In this document: one piece after another, positions 8,480-17,838 of the stretch
How positions within the stretch are numbered: the first letter of the stretch is position 1
Layout: every line of letters starts with the position of its first letter
From: Euryarchaeota archaeon Ods01
GTDB lineage: Archaea; Halobacteriota; Halobacteria; Halobacteriales; Halorutilaceae
Assembly (NCBI GenBank): GCA_028751095.1
Contig: JAQZCZ010000012.1
Coordinates: forward strand, 1-34,159
Direction of reading: 5' to 3'
DNA length: 34,159 nt
The notes under the pieces: generated by a model
The model's database searches: none
Seen by the model: only the letters and a program-made list of their open reading frames with translations
Told to the model about the DNA's origin: nothing
Position numbers and translations under genes: made by a program

Positions 8480-10210
8480 ATGCTTGTCGAACTACGCCGA
8501 GAGGTCAAGGACGTACTCGCCGACGCTCTCTCCGAAGCGGGCTACGGTACCGACGACCTCGCTCTCGAAGACCCTCCGGACGGCGTCGACGCCGACCTCG
8601 CTTCGGCGGCGGCTTTCAAACTCGCTGAAGGCGACCCGACAGAGGTCGCGGAAGAGGTCGCTGAGGCGGCTGACGCCGACGGCTACGCGCTCGTCGGCGC
8701 TGTCGAAACACAGGGTCCGTACGTCAACTTCCGCGCGAGCAACGAGTACTTCGCGCGGGTTCTCGAAGAAGCGCAGGACGAGACGTATCCGACGCTTCCC
8801 GAGAAGGACGAGAAGGTCGTCCTTGAACACACGTCCGCGAACCCTACCGGACCGTTACACGTTGGACGCGCCCGCAACCCCATTATCGGAGACTCTCTTG
8901 CCCGCCTCCTCCGTGCCGCCGGATACGACGTTACCGTCGAGTACTACGTCAACGACATGGGGCGGCAGGTCGCCACTATCACGTGGGCGCTCGAAAACTT
9001 CGACGAAGACGAGGTTGCGGATATCGAAGGCGGGCGCGACAAGTCCGACTACGACGTTGTCCGTTACTACCGGCGCGCCAACGAGGTACTCGAAGGCGAG
9101 GACGGTGAGGAAGCCGCCGAACGCGCCGAGGACGAGATAGACGAACTTCTACAGGCGCTCGAAGACGGCGAGGACGGCGCACTCGAACTCGTCGGCGACG
9201 CCGTCGACCGGTGTCTCGAAGGTCAGCTACAGAGTCTCGAACGTCTCGGCGCGTCGTACGACGACTCCGTCCGCGAAAGCCGGTTCGTTCTCGACGGGAC
9301 CGTCGACGATGTCGCGTCACGTCTCAAGGCGGACGCGCGTAGCTATCAGGAGGACGATGCCTACGCGCTTGACCTGTCGGACAGGGGAATCGACAAGGAA
9401 CTCGTCTTCCTCCGCGGCGACGGAACGTCGCTCTACACAACCCGCGATATAGCGTACCATATCGATAAGTTCGACCGCTCCGACCGCGCCGTCAACGTTC
9501 TGGGTGAGGACCACAAGCTTCAGGCTCGTCAACTCTCGGCGGCGCTCGACGCACTCGGACACGACCGTGACGCCGAGACCATCTTCTACTCCTACGTCAA
9601 CCTCCCTGAAGGGAAGATGAGTACGCGCGAGGGAACCGTCGTCAACATGGACGACCTCCTAGACGAGGCGGTGGAACGCGCCGCCGACGAAATTGAGGAG
9701 CGCGCGGGCGAACGTGACAGGGATGTCGAGAACGTCGAGGAAACCGCCCGCGCAGTCGGAATCGGTGCCGTACGTTACGACATCGTCGCACGCCAGCCAC
9801 AGAAGCCGATTACGTTCCGGTGGGAGGAGGCGCTCAACTTCGACGGACAGCATGCCCCGTACGTCCAGTACGTCGGCGCGCGCGCGTCGGGCATACTCCA
9901 AAAGTCCGACGGCTCGCCCGCTGACGCCGCCGAAGCGCTCGACGACCTCACGACGCCCGAGGAGCGCGCGCTCCTGCGTAAGATAGGCGAACTCTCCGCG
10001 GTGGTTGACGATGCCGCAGACGAACTTGCGCCGCACCGTCTCGCCACCTACTCGCGCGAACTCGCCGAGAGCTTCAACGAGTTCTACCGCGAGCGTCAGG
10101 TGATGGACTCCGAGCAGGAACGTGCGCGTCTTGCCCTTGTGCGCGCCTCACGTGTCGCTATCGAACGGTCTCTCGGGCTTATCGGCGTCGAAACACCCGA
10201 GGCGATGTAG
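8480..10210 (+). CDS. argS: Arginyl-tRNA synthetase
   Basis: Class I aminoacyl-tRNA synthetase charging tRNA-Arg, 576 aa. The N-terminal additive domain (about 1-105) contacts the tRNA elbow. The Rossmann core begins with VVLEHTSANPTGPLHVGRARN, containing the HIGH-class motif HVGR at 127-130. A KMSKS-class motif appears as KMSTR at 379-383 in LPEGKMSTREGTVV. The C-terminal DALR anticodon-binding domain occupies about the last 120 residues (ERALLRKIGELSAVVDDAADELAPHRLATYSRELAESFNEFYRERQV). An acidic insertion (EVLEGEDGEEAAERAEDEIDEL) is typical of halophilic versions. No sign of truncation or duplication. Confidence 0.97.
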   Translation: MLVELRREVKDVLADALSEAGYGTDDLALEDPPDGVDADLASAAAFKLAEGDPTEVAEEVAEAADADGYALVGAVETQGPYVNFRASNEYFARVLEEAQDETYPTLPEKDEKVVLEHTSANPTGPLHVGRARNPIIGDSLARLLRAAGYDVTVEYYVNDMGRQVATITWALENFDEDEVADIEGGRDKSDYDVVRYYRRANEVLEGEDGEEAAERAEDEIDELLQALEDGEDGALELVGDAVDRCLEGQLQSLERLGASYDDSVRESRFVLDGTVDDVASRLKADARSYQEDDAYALDLSDRGIDKELVFLRGDGTSLYTTRDIAYHIDKFDRSDRAVNVLGEDHKLQARQLSAALDALGHDRDAETIFYSYVNLPEGKMSTREGTVVNMDDLLDEAVERAADEIEERAGERDRDVENVEETARAVGIGAVRYDIVARQPQKPITFRWEEALNFDGQHAPYVQYVGARASGILQKSDGSPADAAEALDDLTTPEERALLRKIGELSAVVDDAADELAPHRLATYSRELAESFNEFYRERQVMDSEQERARLALVRASRVAIERSLGLIGVETPEAM

Positions 10211-10238
10211 CGGCAAACGGCGCACCAACCCAAACCCA

Positions 10239-10247
10239 TTTTTAATA
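10239..10247 (+). promoter_or_regulatory. TATA-like box of pan
   Basis: TTTTTAATA is centred about 26 nt before the ATG at 10269, in the 58 bp between argS and pan. It argues for independent, leaderless transcription of pan and against the longer reading frame that opens inside argS. Confidence 0.6.
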
Positions 10248-10268
10248 GGAGGTCCAATCTCGACTAAG

Positions 10269-11480
10269 ATGACCGACATATCGGACGACGTAGACTCGCC
10301 CGTCGACGACTCCGCGTCCCCTAAGGAGAAGGTGGACGAGCTACAGGAGCGTGTCGAGAAGCTGAGAACCGAGAACGAGAGGGTACGTGACAAGCTACTC
10401 GATGCGAACGCTGAGAAGAATAAGTACGAGCAGAAGGTTGAGCGTCTCAAGCACGAGAACGAGAAGCTCAAGAAGTCGCCGCTGTTCATAGCGACGGTAC
10501 AGGAGGTAACGTCCGAGGGCGTCGTCGTCCGGCAACACGGCAACAACCAAGAGGCGTTGACGGAGGTCACCGACGAGATGCGCGAACGTATAGAGCCGGG
10601 CGACCGCGTCGCGGTCAACAACTCGCTCTCTATCGTCAAGACTCTGACCGATTCGACCGATGTCCGTGCGCGCGTCATGGAGGTCACGGAGACTCCTGAG
10701 ACGACGTACGAGGACATCGGCGGTCTCGAAGACCAGATTAAGGAGGTCCGCGAGACAATCGAGCTACCACTCAACGAGCCACACCTGTTCGACGACACGG
10801 GAATTGACCCGCCTTCGGGCGTTCTGCTCCACGGACCGCCCGGTACCGGAAAGACGATGCTCGCCAAGGCGGCGGCGCGCCAGACCGACGCGACCTTCAT
10901 CAAGATGGCGGGGAGCGAACTCGTCCACAAGTTCATCGGTGAGGGCGCGCGCCTCGTCCGTGACCTGTTCGAGGTCGCCCGCGAGAAGGCTCCGAGCGTC
11001 GTCTTCATCGACGAAATCGACGCCGTCGCTTCTAAACGAACCGAGAGCAAGACGAGCGGCGACGCCGAGGTTCAGCGCACCATGATGCAACTCCTGTCGG
11101 AGATGGACGGATTCGAGGGGCGTGGCGACGTCAAGATAATCGCCGCGACCAACCGTTTCGACATGCTTGACCGCGCGATTCTCCGTCCCGGACGTTTCGA
11201 CAGGCTCATCGAGGTGCCGCTTCCGAACGAGGAGGCGCGCGAACAGATACTTCGTATCCATTCGCGCGACATGAATATCGCCGACGATGTCGACTTCGAA
11301 CGTCTCGCGCGTATCTCCGAGGGCATGAGCGGTGCCGACGTTAAGGCTGTCTGCACCGAGGCGGGCATGTTCTCGATACGTGACCGCGAGACTACGGTCG
11401 ATATGGGCGACTTCCTCGACGCGTACGACAAGGTACGTGAGGAGAACGACGAGGAAGACGGAAAGACGATGTACGTCTGA
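10269..11480 (+). CDS. pan: Proteasome-activating nucleotidase (PAN), AAA+ ATPase
   Basis: 403-aa ATPase that unfolds substrates and feeds them to the 20S proteasome. An N-terminal coiled coil (about 20-75, rich in E/K/R heptads) is followed by an OB domain, then the AAA+ module with Walker A GPPGTGKTM starting near residue 189, Walker B VVFIDEIDAV near 244-253, and the arginine-finger region ATNRFDMLDRAILRPGRFDR. The C-terminus ends KTMYV, a HbYX motif (Met-Tyr-Val) that docks into the alpha ring and opens the gate. The frame extends upstream into argS, but the ATG at 10269 gives the family-length protein and has a well-placed TATA-like box. The AEC transporter gene starts 8 bp after the stop. 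Confidence 0.95.
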   Translation: MTDISDDVDSPVDDSASPKEKVDELQERVEKLRTENERVRDKLLDANAEKNKYEQKVERLKHENEKLKKSPLFIATVQEVTSEGVVVRQHGNNQEALTEVTDEMRERIEPGDRVAVNNSLSIVKTLTDSTDVRARVMEVTETPETTYEDIGGLEDQIKEVRETIELPLNEPHLFDDTGIDPPSGVLLHGPPGTGKTMLAKAAARQTDATFIKMAGSELVHKFIGEGARLVRDLFEVAREKAPSVVFIDEIDAVASKRTESKTSGDAEVQRTMMQLLSEMDGFEGRGDVKIIAATNRFDMLDRAILRPGRFDRLIEVPLPNEEAREQILRIHSRDMNIADDVDFERLARISEGMSGADVKAVCTEAGMFSIRDRETTVDMGDFLDAYDKVREENDEEDGKTMYV

Positions 11481-11488
11481 CCTGAAGC

Positions 11489-12415
11489 TTGTCTCTCCTC
11501 TCCGCCTTCACCGAGGCGGTTCTCCCCGTCCTCGCCGTCGCAGGCGTCGGCTACCTCCTTGGGGTTTGGACGGAGATAGACCCTGAACCGCTTTCGACGG
11601 TCACCATCTACGTTCTCATCCCCGCGCTCGTCTTCCATAGCCTCGCTACTACCGAGATAGGAGGCGGCGAAGGCGTCCGTATAGTCGTCGCCGCGGTCGT
11701 TCTCACGCTCGTAATGTGGGGTATCTCTGAGGGCGTCGCTTTCTTCGCCGCTGACGGCACGCGCAACGGCTTCGTCCTCGCCGGAACCTTTCCTAACACA
11801 GCCAACTACGGCATACCTCTCTCCGTCTTCGCCTTCCCGTCTGTCGGGCGCACAACCGCCGTCCTGTACGTCGTCGGTTCGACCGTCATGATATACACCG
11901 TAGGCGTCTACGTCGCGTCGCGCGACGCCGCGGGTTCGTCCCTTGGAGCGATGCGGCGCGTCGCCCGCCTCCCGCTTGTCTACGCCGTCGTCGCGGGCGT
12001 CGCCGTCAACGCCGCAGGTGTGGGTGTGGACGCCGACACCGCCGCTTTCGAGACCCTGCGGCTCGTCGGCGACTCCTCGATACCCGTTATGTTAATCGTC
12101 CTCGGTATACAGTTAGCGCGTTCGACGCCCGCGGGCGCTATACGCGACGTCGCGCTCGTCAACGTCGTCCGTCTCGTCGTCGCGCCCGTCGTCGCTGTCC
12201 CCGTCGTCCTCGCCTTCGGCTTCACTAATCCCGACGTTGCGCGCGTCGTCATCCTCGAAGCCTCGACGCCCGTCGCCGTCTCCACGGTAATTCTCGCCGT
12301 CGAGTTCGGCGACGACCCCGACTACGCCGCAACCGCCGTGATGACGACGACGCTCGTCAGCGTCGCCACCGTCACCGTCCTAATCGAGATACTGGCGTCA
12401 GGGGTTGTCGTCTAA
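11489..12415 (+). CDS. AEC family transporter (auxin efflux carrier-type permease)
   Basis: Integral membrane permease of 308 aa with about ten hydrophobic segments arranged as two five-helix halves, the AEC layout. Recognisable family features are PNTANYGIPLSVFAF in the first half and an EASTPVAVSTVILAVEFGDDPDYAAT stretch in the second. Substrates in the family range from organic acids to auxin-like compounds; none can be assigned. The start is a TTG at 11489, only 8 bp after pan, with no clear Shine-Dalgarno, so the exact N-terminus is uncertain. The 3' end overlaps the convergent folCP gene by 18 bp. Co-transcription with pan is possible from the spacing, but the functional link is obscure. 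Confidence 0.85.
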   Translation: MSLLSAFTEAVLPVLAVAGVGYLLGVWTEIDPEPLSTVTIYVLIPALVFHSLATTEIGGGEGVRIVVAAVVLTLVMWGISEGVAFFAADGTRNGFVLAGTFPNTANYGIPLSVFAFPSVGRTTAVLYVVGSTVMIYTVGVYVASRDAAGSSLGAMRRVARLPLVYAVVAGVAVNAAGVGVDADTAAFETLRLVGDSSIPVMLIVLGIQLARSTPAGAIRDVALVNVVRLVVAPVVAVPVVLAFGFTNPDVARVVILEASTPVAVSTVILAVEFGDDPDYAATAVMTTTLVSVATVTVLIEILASGVVV

Positions 12416-14740
12416 CGCGTCCCCGAGACGTAGGGCGTGCGCCGTCTCCTCTACGTCGTGGACACGGACGTACTCTGCGCCGCGTAACGCCGCGTGGAAA
12501 TGCGCCGCGACGCTCGGCGCGAGACGGTCTTCCTTCGCCGCGCCCGTCGCCTCGCCGAGGAACGACTTACGCGAACATCCGTAGAGGACGGGATAGCCGA
12601 GCGACGCAACCTCATCGGCACGCCGTAGAAGTTCGAGGTCGCCGTCCGCGCCCTTTCCGAAGCCGATTCCCGGGTCAAGGATTATGTCTTCTGCCGCGAT
12701 ACCCGCGCGCCGTGCCTCCAGCGCCTTCTCTGAGAGGCGGCGCGCGACGTCGGTGACAACGTCGTCGTAGTAGTTTGCGGCGTCGGGGTCGACCGGCACG
12801 TTAACCGAGTCCATGACTACTACACGGCATCCGGCGTCTGCGGCGACGTGACGTGTCTCGGGGTCGGCGAGTCCGGTCACGTCGTTGAGTATCTCAGCGC
12901 CAGCGTCGAGCGCCTGACGCGCTACCTCGGGCTTGCGTGTGTCGACCGAGACGGTCAGGTCGTCGACGATACGTTCGACGACGGGAAGGACGCGGTCGAG
13001 TTCCTCCTCGACAGGCACGGGTTCAGCCCCCGGACGCGTCGATTCGCCGCCTACGTCGACGATATCCGCGCCCTCGTCTTCCATCTCGTAGGCGCGTTCG
13101 ACAGCCTTCTCGACGACATCGTACTCGCCGCCGTCGTAGAACGAGTCAGGGGTGACGTTGAGTACGCCCATTACCTTCGTCCCCGTGTTCCGACCGAAGA
13201 CCTCGTCGTACGGCTTACGGACGACGCCTTCGTCGAGAAGCGCGCGGTACTCGTCGGGCGTGGCGGTCAGTACGGCATCGACGTAAGAGTCGGGCGCGTA
13301 ACGAGAGACGGTCACGGACGCGTCGGTGCGAGAAGCCGCACGTTCGAGCGCGAGAGCCTCGTCGCGGGTCAGGTCGTGTAGGCGGACGGTGCGCTGGGGC
13401 GTGTCGTGCTGTCCTCGGTCGAGTCCTGTCTTTCCGAAGTATCTCCGACCGTCCTCGGGCGACGAGTGCGCCGCCGCCGTCGTGTCGTCCGTCCAGAGAC
13501 GCCGAGCCTCGCCTACGGTCCAGAGCGAACCCGTCACAACGACCGCGTCGTCCCCGCCCGCCGAGTTGAGCGCCTCGCGTACGCCTTCGGCGACCTTTCC
13601 GCACGGCGTCGCGTCGACTCCCTGACCGTCGAAGACCGCCGCGAGAGACCCGTCGTCCTCGGCACGTGCCTTCGAAGGTTCGACTGCGTAGACCTGTGCC
13701 GCGTCGGTGAGATGCGACGCCATGCCGACGTTGTCCTTGTCGGACATAGCCCCGAAGACGACGTGCAGGTCGTCATAGTCGAAGCCATCGAGGGTCGAGA
13801 CGAGCGCCTCGACGGCGGCGGGGTTGTGTGCGGCGTCGAGGACGACGAGGGGCGAACGGTCGATGACCTCAAAACGCCCGCGCCAGTCGGCACGCCGGAC
13901 GCCGTCGCGTACCGCCTCCGTTGACACCCCGAACTCCTCGGCGACAGCGACGGCGACGGCGACGTTGCGCGCCTGATGCTCGCCGAGAAGGGGGGTCCTC
14001 AGCTCGTACTTCTCTCCCGTTTCGACGACGAGACTCTGTTCCAGACCATCGCGTCCGAGAGGTTCGAATCCCACGCAGTCGCCGACGGCGCGGAGACGTG
14101 CGCCGCGGTCCTCTGCGGTGGAACGTACCACGCCGACTGCGTCACCCGTCGCTCCCGTCACACAGACGCCGCTGTCAGGCACTATTCCGGCAACCTCGTG
14201 GGCTATCTCCTCGACCGTCTCTCCGAGAACGCCGGTGTGTTCGAGTGCGACCGACGTTACCGCCGCCACGTCGCTTTCTGCGACGCGTGTCGTGTCGAGC
14301 CGTCCCCCCATTCCCACTTCGAGAACGGCGGCATCGACGTTCCGGCGTGCGAACTCGTCGAGTGCCATGACGGTCGTCGTCTCGAAGAAGGTGGGGGCGT
14401 CGCCCTCTGCGACCATACGCTCGACAGTAGGATGGACCCGCTCGACAAACTCGCGTATACGAGCGCGACGCATCTCCTCGCCGTCTACACGGACGCGCTC
14501 CCCGAGACGGTACATATGAGGCGTGGTGTACAGACCCGTCGAACGTCCGTCGTGGCGTAGACAGGACTCAACCGTGCGGGCGACGCTCCCTTTCCCGTTC
14601 GTCCCGCCGACGGTGACAGTCCGGAGTTCGTCTTGCGGATTCCCGAGGGCGTCGAGAAGACGGCGCACCCGTCCGAAGCCTTCCTTGACGCCGAAACGAC
14701 GCAGGTCGTCGAGATACTCGACGGCTTCACGCGGTTCCAT
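12398..14740 (-). CDS. folCP: FolCP fusion: dihydrofolate synthase / dihydropteroate synthase
   Basis: Bifunctional folate enzyme of 780 aa. The N-terminal part (about 1-420) is a FolC/Mur-ligase-type ATPase: P-loop GTNGKGS at 46-52, EVGMGGRLDTTR, EHTGVLG and LDAAHNPAA. It adds glutamate to dihydropteroate. The C-terminal part (about 515-780) is dihydropteroate synthase: VMGVLNVTPDSFYDGG from Met524, DVGGESTRPGAEPV, ILNDVTGL, ILDPGIGFGKG and GCSRKSFLG, the pterin- and pABA-binding loops. The linker (420-515) resembles neither enzyme. This fusion is known in haloarchaea such as Haloferax. An AT-rich box (CTTAACAG, centre near 14766) places the ATG at leaderless spacing. It lies just downstream of purNH on the same strand; both belong to one-carbon metabolism. 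Confidence 0.95.
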   Translation of the reverse strand: MEPREAVEYLDDLRRFGVKEGFGRVRRLLDALGNPQDELRTVTVGGTNGKGSVARTVESCLRHDGRSTGLYTTPHMYRLGERVRVDGEEMRRARIREFVERVHPTVERMVAEGDAPTFFETTTVMALDEFARRNVDAAVLEVGMGGRLDTTRVAESDVAAVTSVALEHTGVLGETVEEIAHEVAGIVPDSGVCVTGATGDAVGVVRSTAEDRGARLRAVGDCVGFEPLGRDGLEQSLVVETGEKYELRTPLLGEHQARNVAVAVAVAEEFGVSTEAVRDGVRRADWRGRFEVIDRSPLVVLDAAHNPAAVEALVSTLDGFDYDDLHVVFGAMSDKDNVGMASHLTDAAQVYAVEPSKARAEDDGSLAAVFDGQGVDATPCGKVAEGVREALNSAGGDDAVVVTGSLWTVGEARRLWTDDTTAAAHSSPEDGRRYFGKTGLDRGQHDTPQRTVRLHDLTRDEALALERAASRTDASVTVSRYAPDSYVDAVLTATPDEYRALLDEGVVRKPYDEVFGRNTGTKVMGVLNVTPDSFYDGGEYDVVEKAVERAYEMEDEGADIVDVGGESTRPGAEPVPVEEELDRVLPVVERIVDDLTVSVDTRKPEVARQALDAGAEILNDVTGLADPETRHVAADAGCRVVVMDSVNVPVDPDAANYYDDVVTDVARRLSEKALEARRAGIAAEDIILDPGIGFGKGADGDLELLRRADEVASLGYPVLYGCSRKSFLGEATGAAKEDRLAPSVAAHFHAALRGAEYVRVHDVEETAHALRLGDALDDNP

Positions 14741-14777
14741 CGTCCGTCTTAGGCGCGTGGCTCTGTTAAGCGTGACG

Positions 14778-16325
14778 CTAGTGCTTGAAGACTCGCGCGC
14801 CGGTGAACGCCATCGCTATACCGTGTTCGTCGCACGCCTCGATGACTTCGTCGTCGCGTTTCGAGCCTCCAGGCTGTACGATAGCCTCGATACCGTTCTC
14901 GGCGGCGAGGTCGATATTGTCACGGAACGGGAAGAATGCGTCCGACGCCAGCACCGAACCCTCGACCTCCTTCTCCGCCTTGTCGCAGGCGAGGCGGACG
15001 GCGTCGACGCGCGACATCTGCCCCGCTCCGACACCGACGGTTTCGTTCTCGCGCGCGAGGACGATAGCGTTTGACTTGACGTGTTTGACGACGCTGTAAC
15101 CGAACAGCATTCCACGTATCTCCTCGTTGGTCGGTTCGCGCTCGGTGACCACGTCAAGGTCGTCGCGCGTCAGGCGCAGGTCGTCGCGTTCCTGTACGAG
15201 CGCCCCGCCTTCGAGGCTCTTGGTCGTCCATCCGTCGCGTTCGTCGTTGAGTTCGCCCGTCCGTAGGACACGTAGCTTCTCCTTCTCGTGTAGGACGGCG
15301 AGGGCATCGTCTTCGAACGACGGCGCGACGACGACCTCCTTGAAAGAGTCGGTGACTGCTTCGGCTGTCGAGGCGTCGCATTCGCGGTTGAGGGCGACAA
15401 TCCCGCCGAATGCGCTCATCTCGTCGGTTGCGAGCGCGCGGTCGTACGCCTCGGAGACCGTCTCCGCGGTAGCGACGCCGCACGGATTCGTATGCTTGAC
15501 GACTACCGCCGCAGGGTCGTCGAACTCGCGCACCGCGGCGAGTGCGGCGTCGGCGTCGTTGTAGTTGTTGAACGACATACCTTTGCCGCCCGCTCCGACC
15601 TCCTCGGCGTTGACGACAGACGCGCCTTCGAAGCTACCGTCGCGGTAGACGGCGGCGTCCTGATGCGGATTCTCGCCGTAACGGAGGCTCGCCGCCTTGT
15701 CGAAGCTTTCGACGCGCTGTTCGCCGAGGGCGTCTTCGTCGTAGACGACGCGTCCGTTCTCGGTGCGGGCGTCGGGGAAGAGACGGACGGCGCGCGTGTA
15801 CGCCGACTTCTCGGCGCTCCGGACGCGTTCGCGTAACGACTCGGCGTCGTCATCGGGACGGACGCGTACGGGTTCCTGTGTCAGCACCGGACCCTCGCCT
15901 ATCTCTTCGGTCACGAAATGGACGGTAGCGCCGGTTATCTCGACGCCGGAGTCGAGAGCCGCCTGCCACGGGTTCGTCGTGTTGAACGACGGAAGGAGGG
16001 ACGGATGTGACGAGACGACGCGTCCCTCGTAGTCGGCGACGAAGCCGTCAGAGAGTATCGGCATGTAGCCGTCGAGTGCGACCATGTCGGCGTCTACTTC
16101 CTCGATTACCTCGCCGATACGTTCCTCGTGTTCTTTCTTGTCGCCCTCGCGTTCGACGCGGCGCGTCTCCACGCCTGCGTCGGCGGCGGCTTCGAGAACC
16201 GGCGCGTCGCGGTCGCTCAGTACGACGGCGACCTCGGCGTCTATTAGACCACGCTCCGCCTTATCGTGCAACGACAGGAGAACCTCGCCCTCGCCCGACG
16301 ACAGACCGGCTATCGTTAACGTCAT
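14778..16325 (-). CDS. purH: PurNH fusion: GAR formyltransferase-like domain + AICAR formyltransferase
   Basis: 515-aa purine biosynthesis protein. Residues 200-515 are the AICAR transformylase half of PurH (RYGENPHQ, KGMSFNNYNDADAAL, VVVKHTNPCGVA with the Lys277-His278 pair, SAFGGIVALNR, PGGSKRDDEVIEA). The IMP cyclohydrolase half of bacterial PurH is absent, as usual in archaea, which use PurO. Residues 1-190 resemble PurN. The E. coli PurN catalytic triad is Asn106-His108-Asp144; by eye the matching residues here are Ser105, His107 and Gly143 (SSHPSLLP and EIGEGPV), so GAR transformylation by this domain is doubtful. The phosphate loop is also altered (SSGEGEVLL). An AT-rich box near 16352 supports the start. 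The AICAR transformylase assignment is firm. Confidence 0.92.
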   Translation of the reverse strand: MTLTIAGLSSGEGEVLLSLHDKAERGLIDAEVAVVLSDRDAPVLEAAADAGVETRRVEREGDKKEHEERIGEVIEEVDADMVALDGYMPILSDGFVADYEGRVVSSHPSLLPSFNTTNPWQAALDSGVEITGATVHFVTEEIGEGPVLTQEPVRVRPDDDAESLRERVRSAEKSAYTRAVRLFPDARTENGRVVYDEDALGEQRVESFDKAASLRYGENPHQDAAVYRDGSFEGASVVNAEEVGAGGKGMSFNNYNDADAALAAVREFDDPAAVVVKHTNPCGVATAETVSEAYDRALATDEMSAFGGIVALNRECDASTAEAVTDSFKEVVVAPSFEDDALAVLHEKEKLRVLRTGELNDERDGWTTKSLEGGALVQERDDLRLTRDDLDVVTEREPTNEEIRGMLFGYSVVKHVKSNAIVLARENETVGVGAGQMSRVDAVRLACDKAEKEVEGSVLASDAFFPFRDNIDLAAENGIEAIVQPGGSKRDDEVIEACDEHGIAMAFTGARVFKH

Positions 16326-16353
16326 GGTCGAGGGTGCGCCGCGACGAACTAAA

Positions 16354-17781
16354 CTACTTCGTCTTCAGCGCGTCGGGGATAGCGTCGACAAGGTCGGTCG
16401 CTGTCATCCCGTAGCTCCGTTCTTCGACGACAGCGTCGCCCGCGCGTCCGTTGGCGAATACGCCGATACACGCCGCGTCGAATACATCGAGACGCGCCGC
16501 GAGCGAACCGCAGACCCCCGCGAGTACGTCACCCGTCCCGCCGACGGTCATACCCGGGTTGCCGGTACGTGAGACGCGCGTCGTTTCGCCGTCGGAGATA
16601 ACGTCGTAACGCCCCTTGAGGAGCGTCACCACGCCGTACGAGTCCGAGAACTCCTCGACGACGCCGCGCCGTTCGCGCCATCCGTCGGGAACCTCGACGT
16701 GGCGTGCGAGTTCGCCCGCGTGTGGCGTCGCTATCACCTCGGCGTCATCGCTTACGGCGTCTATCTCGCGTAGCGCGTCGGCATCGATAACCGCGCGGTC
16801 GAGATGTGGCAGGAGTTCACGGACGGCGCGTAACGTCTCGTCCGCCGCGCCGAGTCCCGGACCGACGACCGTAACGTCTGCTTCTTCGGCAAGCTCCGCG
16901 ACCTTCTCGACGTGTCGTGGCTTCAGCCGTCTTCCTTCGAGGGAGTGTGTGATGAGGTCGGGCGAGTACGAGGCGACCGTCTCAGCGACTTCGTCGGGTA
17001 CTGCGACCTCGGCGAGGTCTGCACCTGCCCGTAACGCCGCCAGAGCCGAGAGCGCGGGCGCTCCGGTGTAAGGACCGCCTCCGACGACCAAGACGCGTCC
17101 GTGGTCGCCCTTGTGGGAGTCCTCATCGCGGCTTAGGAGCGACAGGTCACCCATGCCGACGAACTCCTCCGCGGCGTCGGGTATCCCTATGTCGGCGGTA
17201 ACTACGCGGCAGTCGAGCGACTCGTGTACGGGCTTCACGTCGTGGAAGGATACGACTGTGTCGGAGACGACGTACTCGCCCGACGGTTCTGAGGCGTCGG
17301 GGTCGACCCCTGTTGGAACGTCGGCGGATACGACGCGCGCGTCCGACGAGTTGACGCCTTCGACCGCCGACGCGACGGGTTCGCGTAACTCGCCGGAGAC
17401 GCCGACGCCTAACATCCCGTCTACGATGACATCTACGTCGAACTCCACGTCGTTGAGCGCCGTCGAGTCGTGGAGTTCAACGAGGTTCGCCTCGGTGTCT
17501 TCGAGAGACCTCCAGTTAGCGCGCGACTCGTCCGTCCGTATCTGCGAGGCGCGACCCAGAAGAACTACCGTAACCTCCGTGTTGCTCTCCAAGAAACGCG
17601 CCGCCACGAGCGCGTCACCGCCGTTGTTCCCTGTGCCGGCGAGGACGAGTACGTCTTTGGGGTCCTCCTCCGCCGCTTCCCGCGCGAGAGACGCGCCGGC
17701 GTTCTCCATTAGCTGTTCTGGTGAGACCCCGAGAGCCATCGCGTTTCTGTCGACCGCCGCCATACGTTCGGAGGTGAGCAT
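16354..17781 (-). CDS. nnr: Bifunctional NAD(P)HX epimerase / ADP-dependent dehydratase
   Basis: Metabolite-repair enzyme of 475 aa that restores hydrated NAD(P)H. The N-terminal YjeF_N domain (about 1-210) epimerises NAD(P)HX: SPEQLMENAG, LAGTGNNGGDALVAARFL and ADVPTGVDPD. The C-terminal ribokinase-like domain (about 215-475) dehydrates the S-form using ADP: KGDHGRVLVVGGGPYTGAP, ATPHAGELARH and GNPGMTVGGTGDVLAG near 405-420. Length and domain order are standard. An A/T run (17804-17810) lies about 27 nt upstream and may be shared with the divergent PUA gene. A 28-bp gap separates it from purNH downstream on the same strand. Confidence 0.94.
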   Translation of the reverse strand: MLTSERMAAVDRNAMALGVSPEQLMENAGASLAREAAEEDPKDVLVLAGTGNNGGDALVAARFLESNTEVTVVLLGRASQIRTDESRANWRSLEDTEANLVELHDSTALNDVEFDVDVIVDGMLGVGVSGELREPVASAVEGVNSSDARVVSADVPTGVDPDASEPSGEYVVSDTVVSFHDVKPVHESLDCRVVTADIGIPDAAEEFVGMGDLSLLSRDEDSHKGDHGRVLVVGGGPYTGAPALSALAALRAGADLAEVAVPDEVAETVASYSPDLITHSLEGRRLKPRHVEKVAELAEEADVTVVGPGLGAADETLRAVRELLPHLDRAVIDADALREIDAVSDDAEVIATPHAGELARHVEVPDGWRERRGVVEEFSDSYGVVTLLKGRYDVISDGETTRVSRTGNPGMTVGGTGDVLAGVCGSLAARLDVFDAACIGVFANGRAGDAVVEERSYGMTATDLVDAIPDALKTK

Positions 17782-17838
17782 GGTCGCAGTTCGGGCGAAA
17801 GCCGAAAAAAGGTTGTCGAACCGCCGCGTACGCCGCCT

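Noticed and set aside
10122-10268. N-terminal extension of PAN
   Set aside because: It overlaps the argS 3' end in another frame and crosses the TATA-like box; the family starts at the ATG at 10269.
10148-11050. 300-codon antisense frame across pan
   Set aside because: Ser/Arg-rich composition typical of a shadow frame in GC-rich DNA; pan is unambiguous on the other strand.
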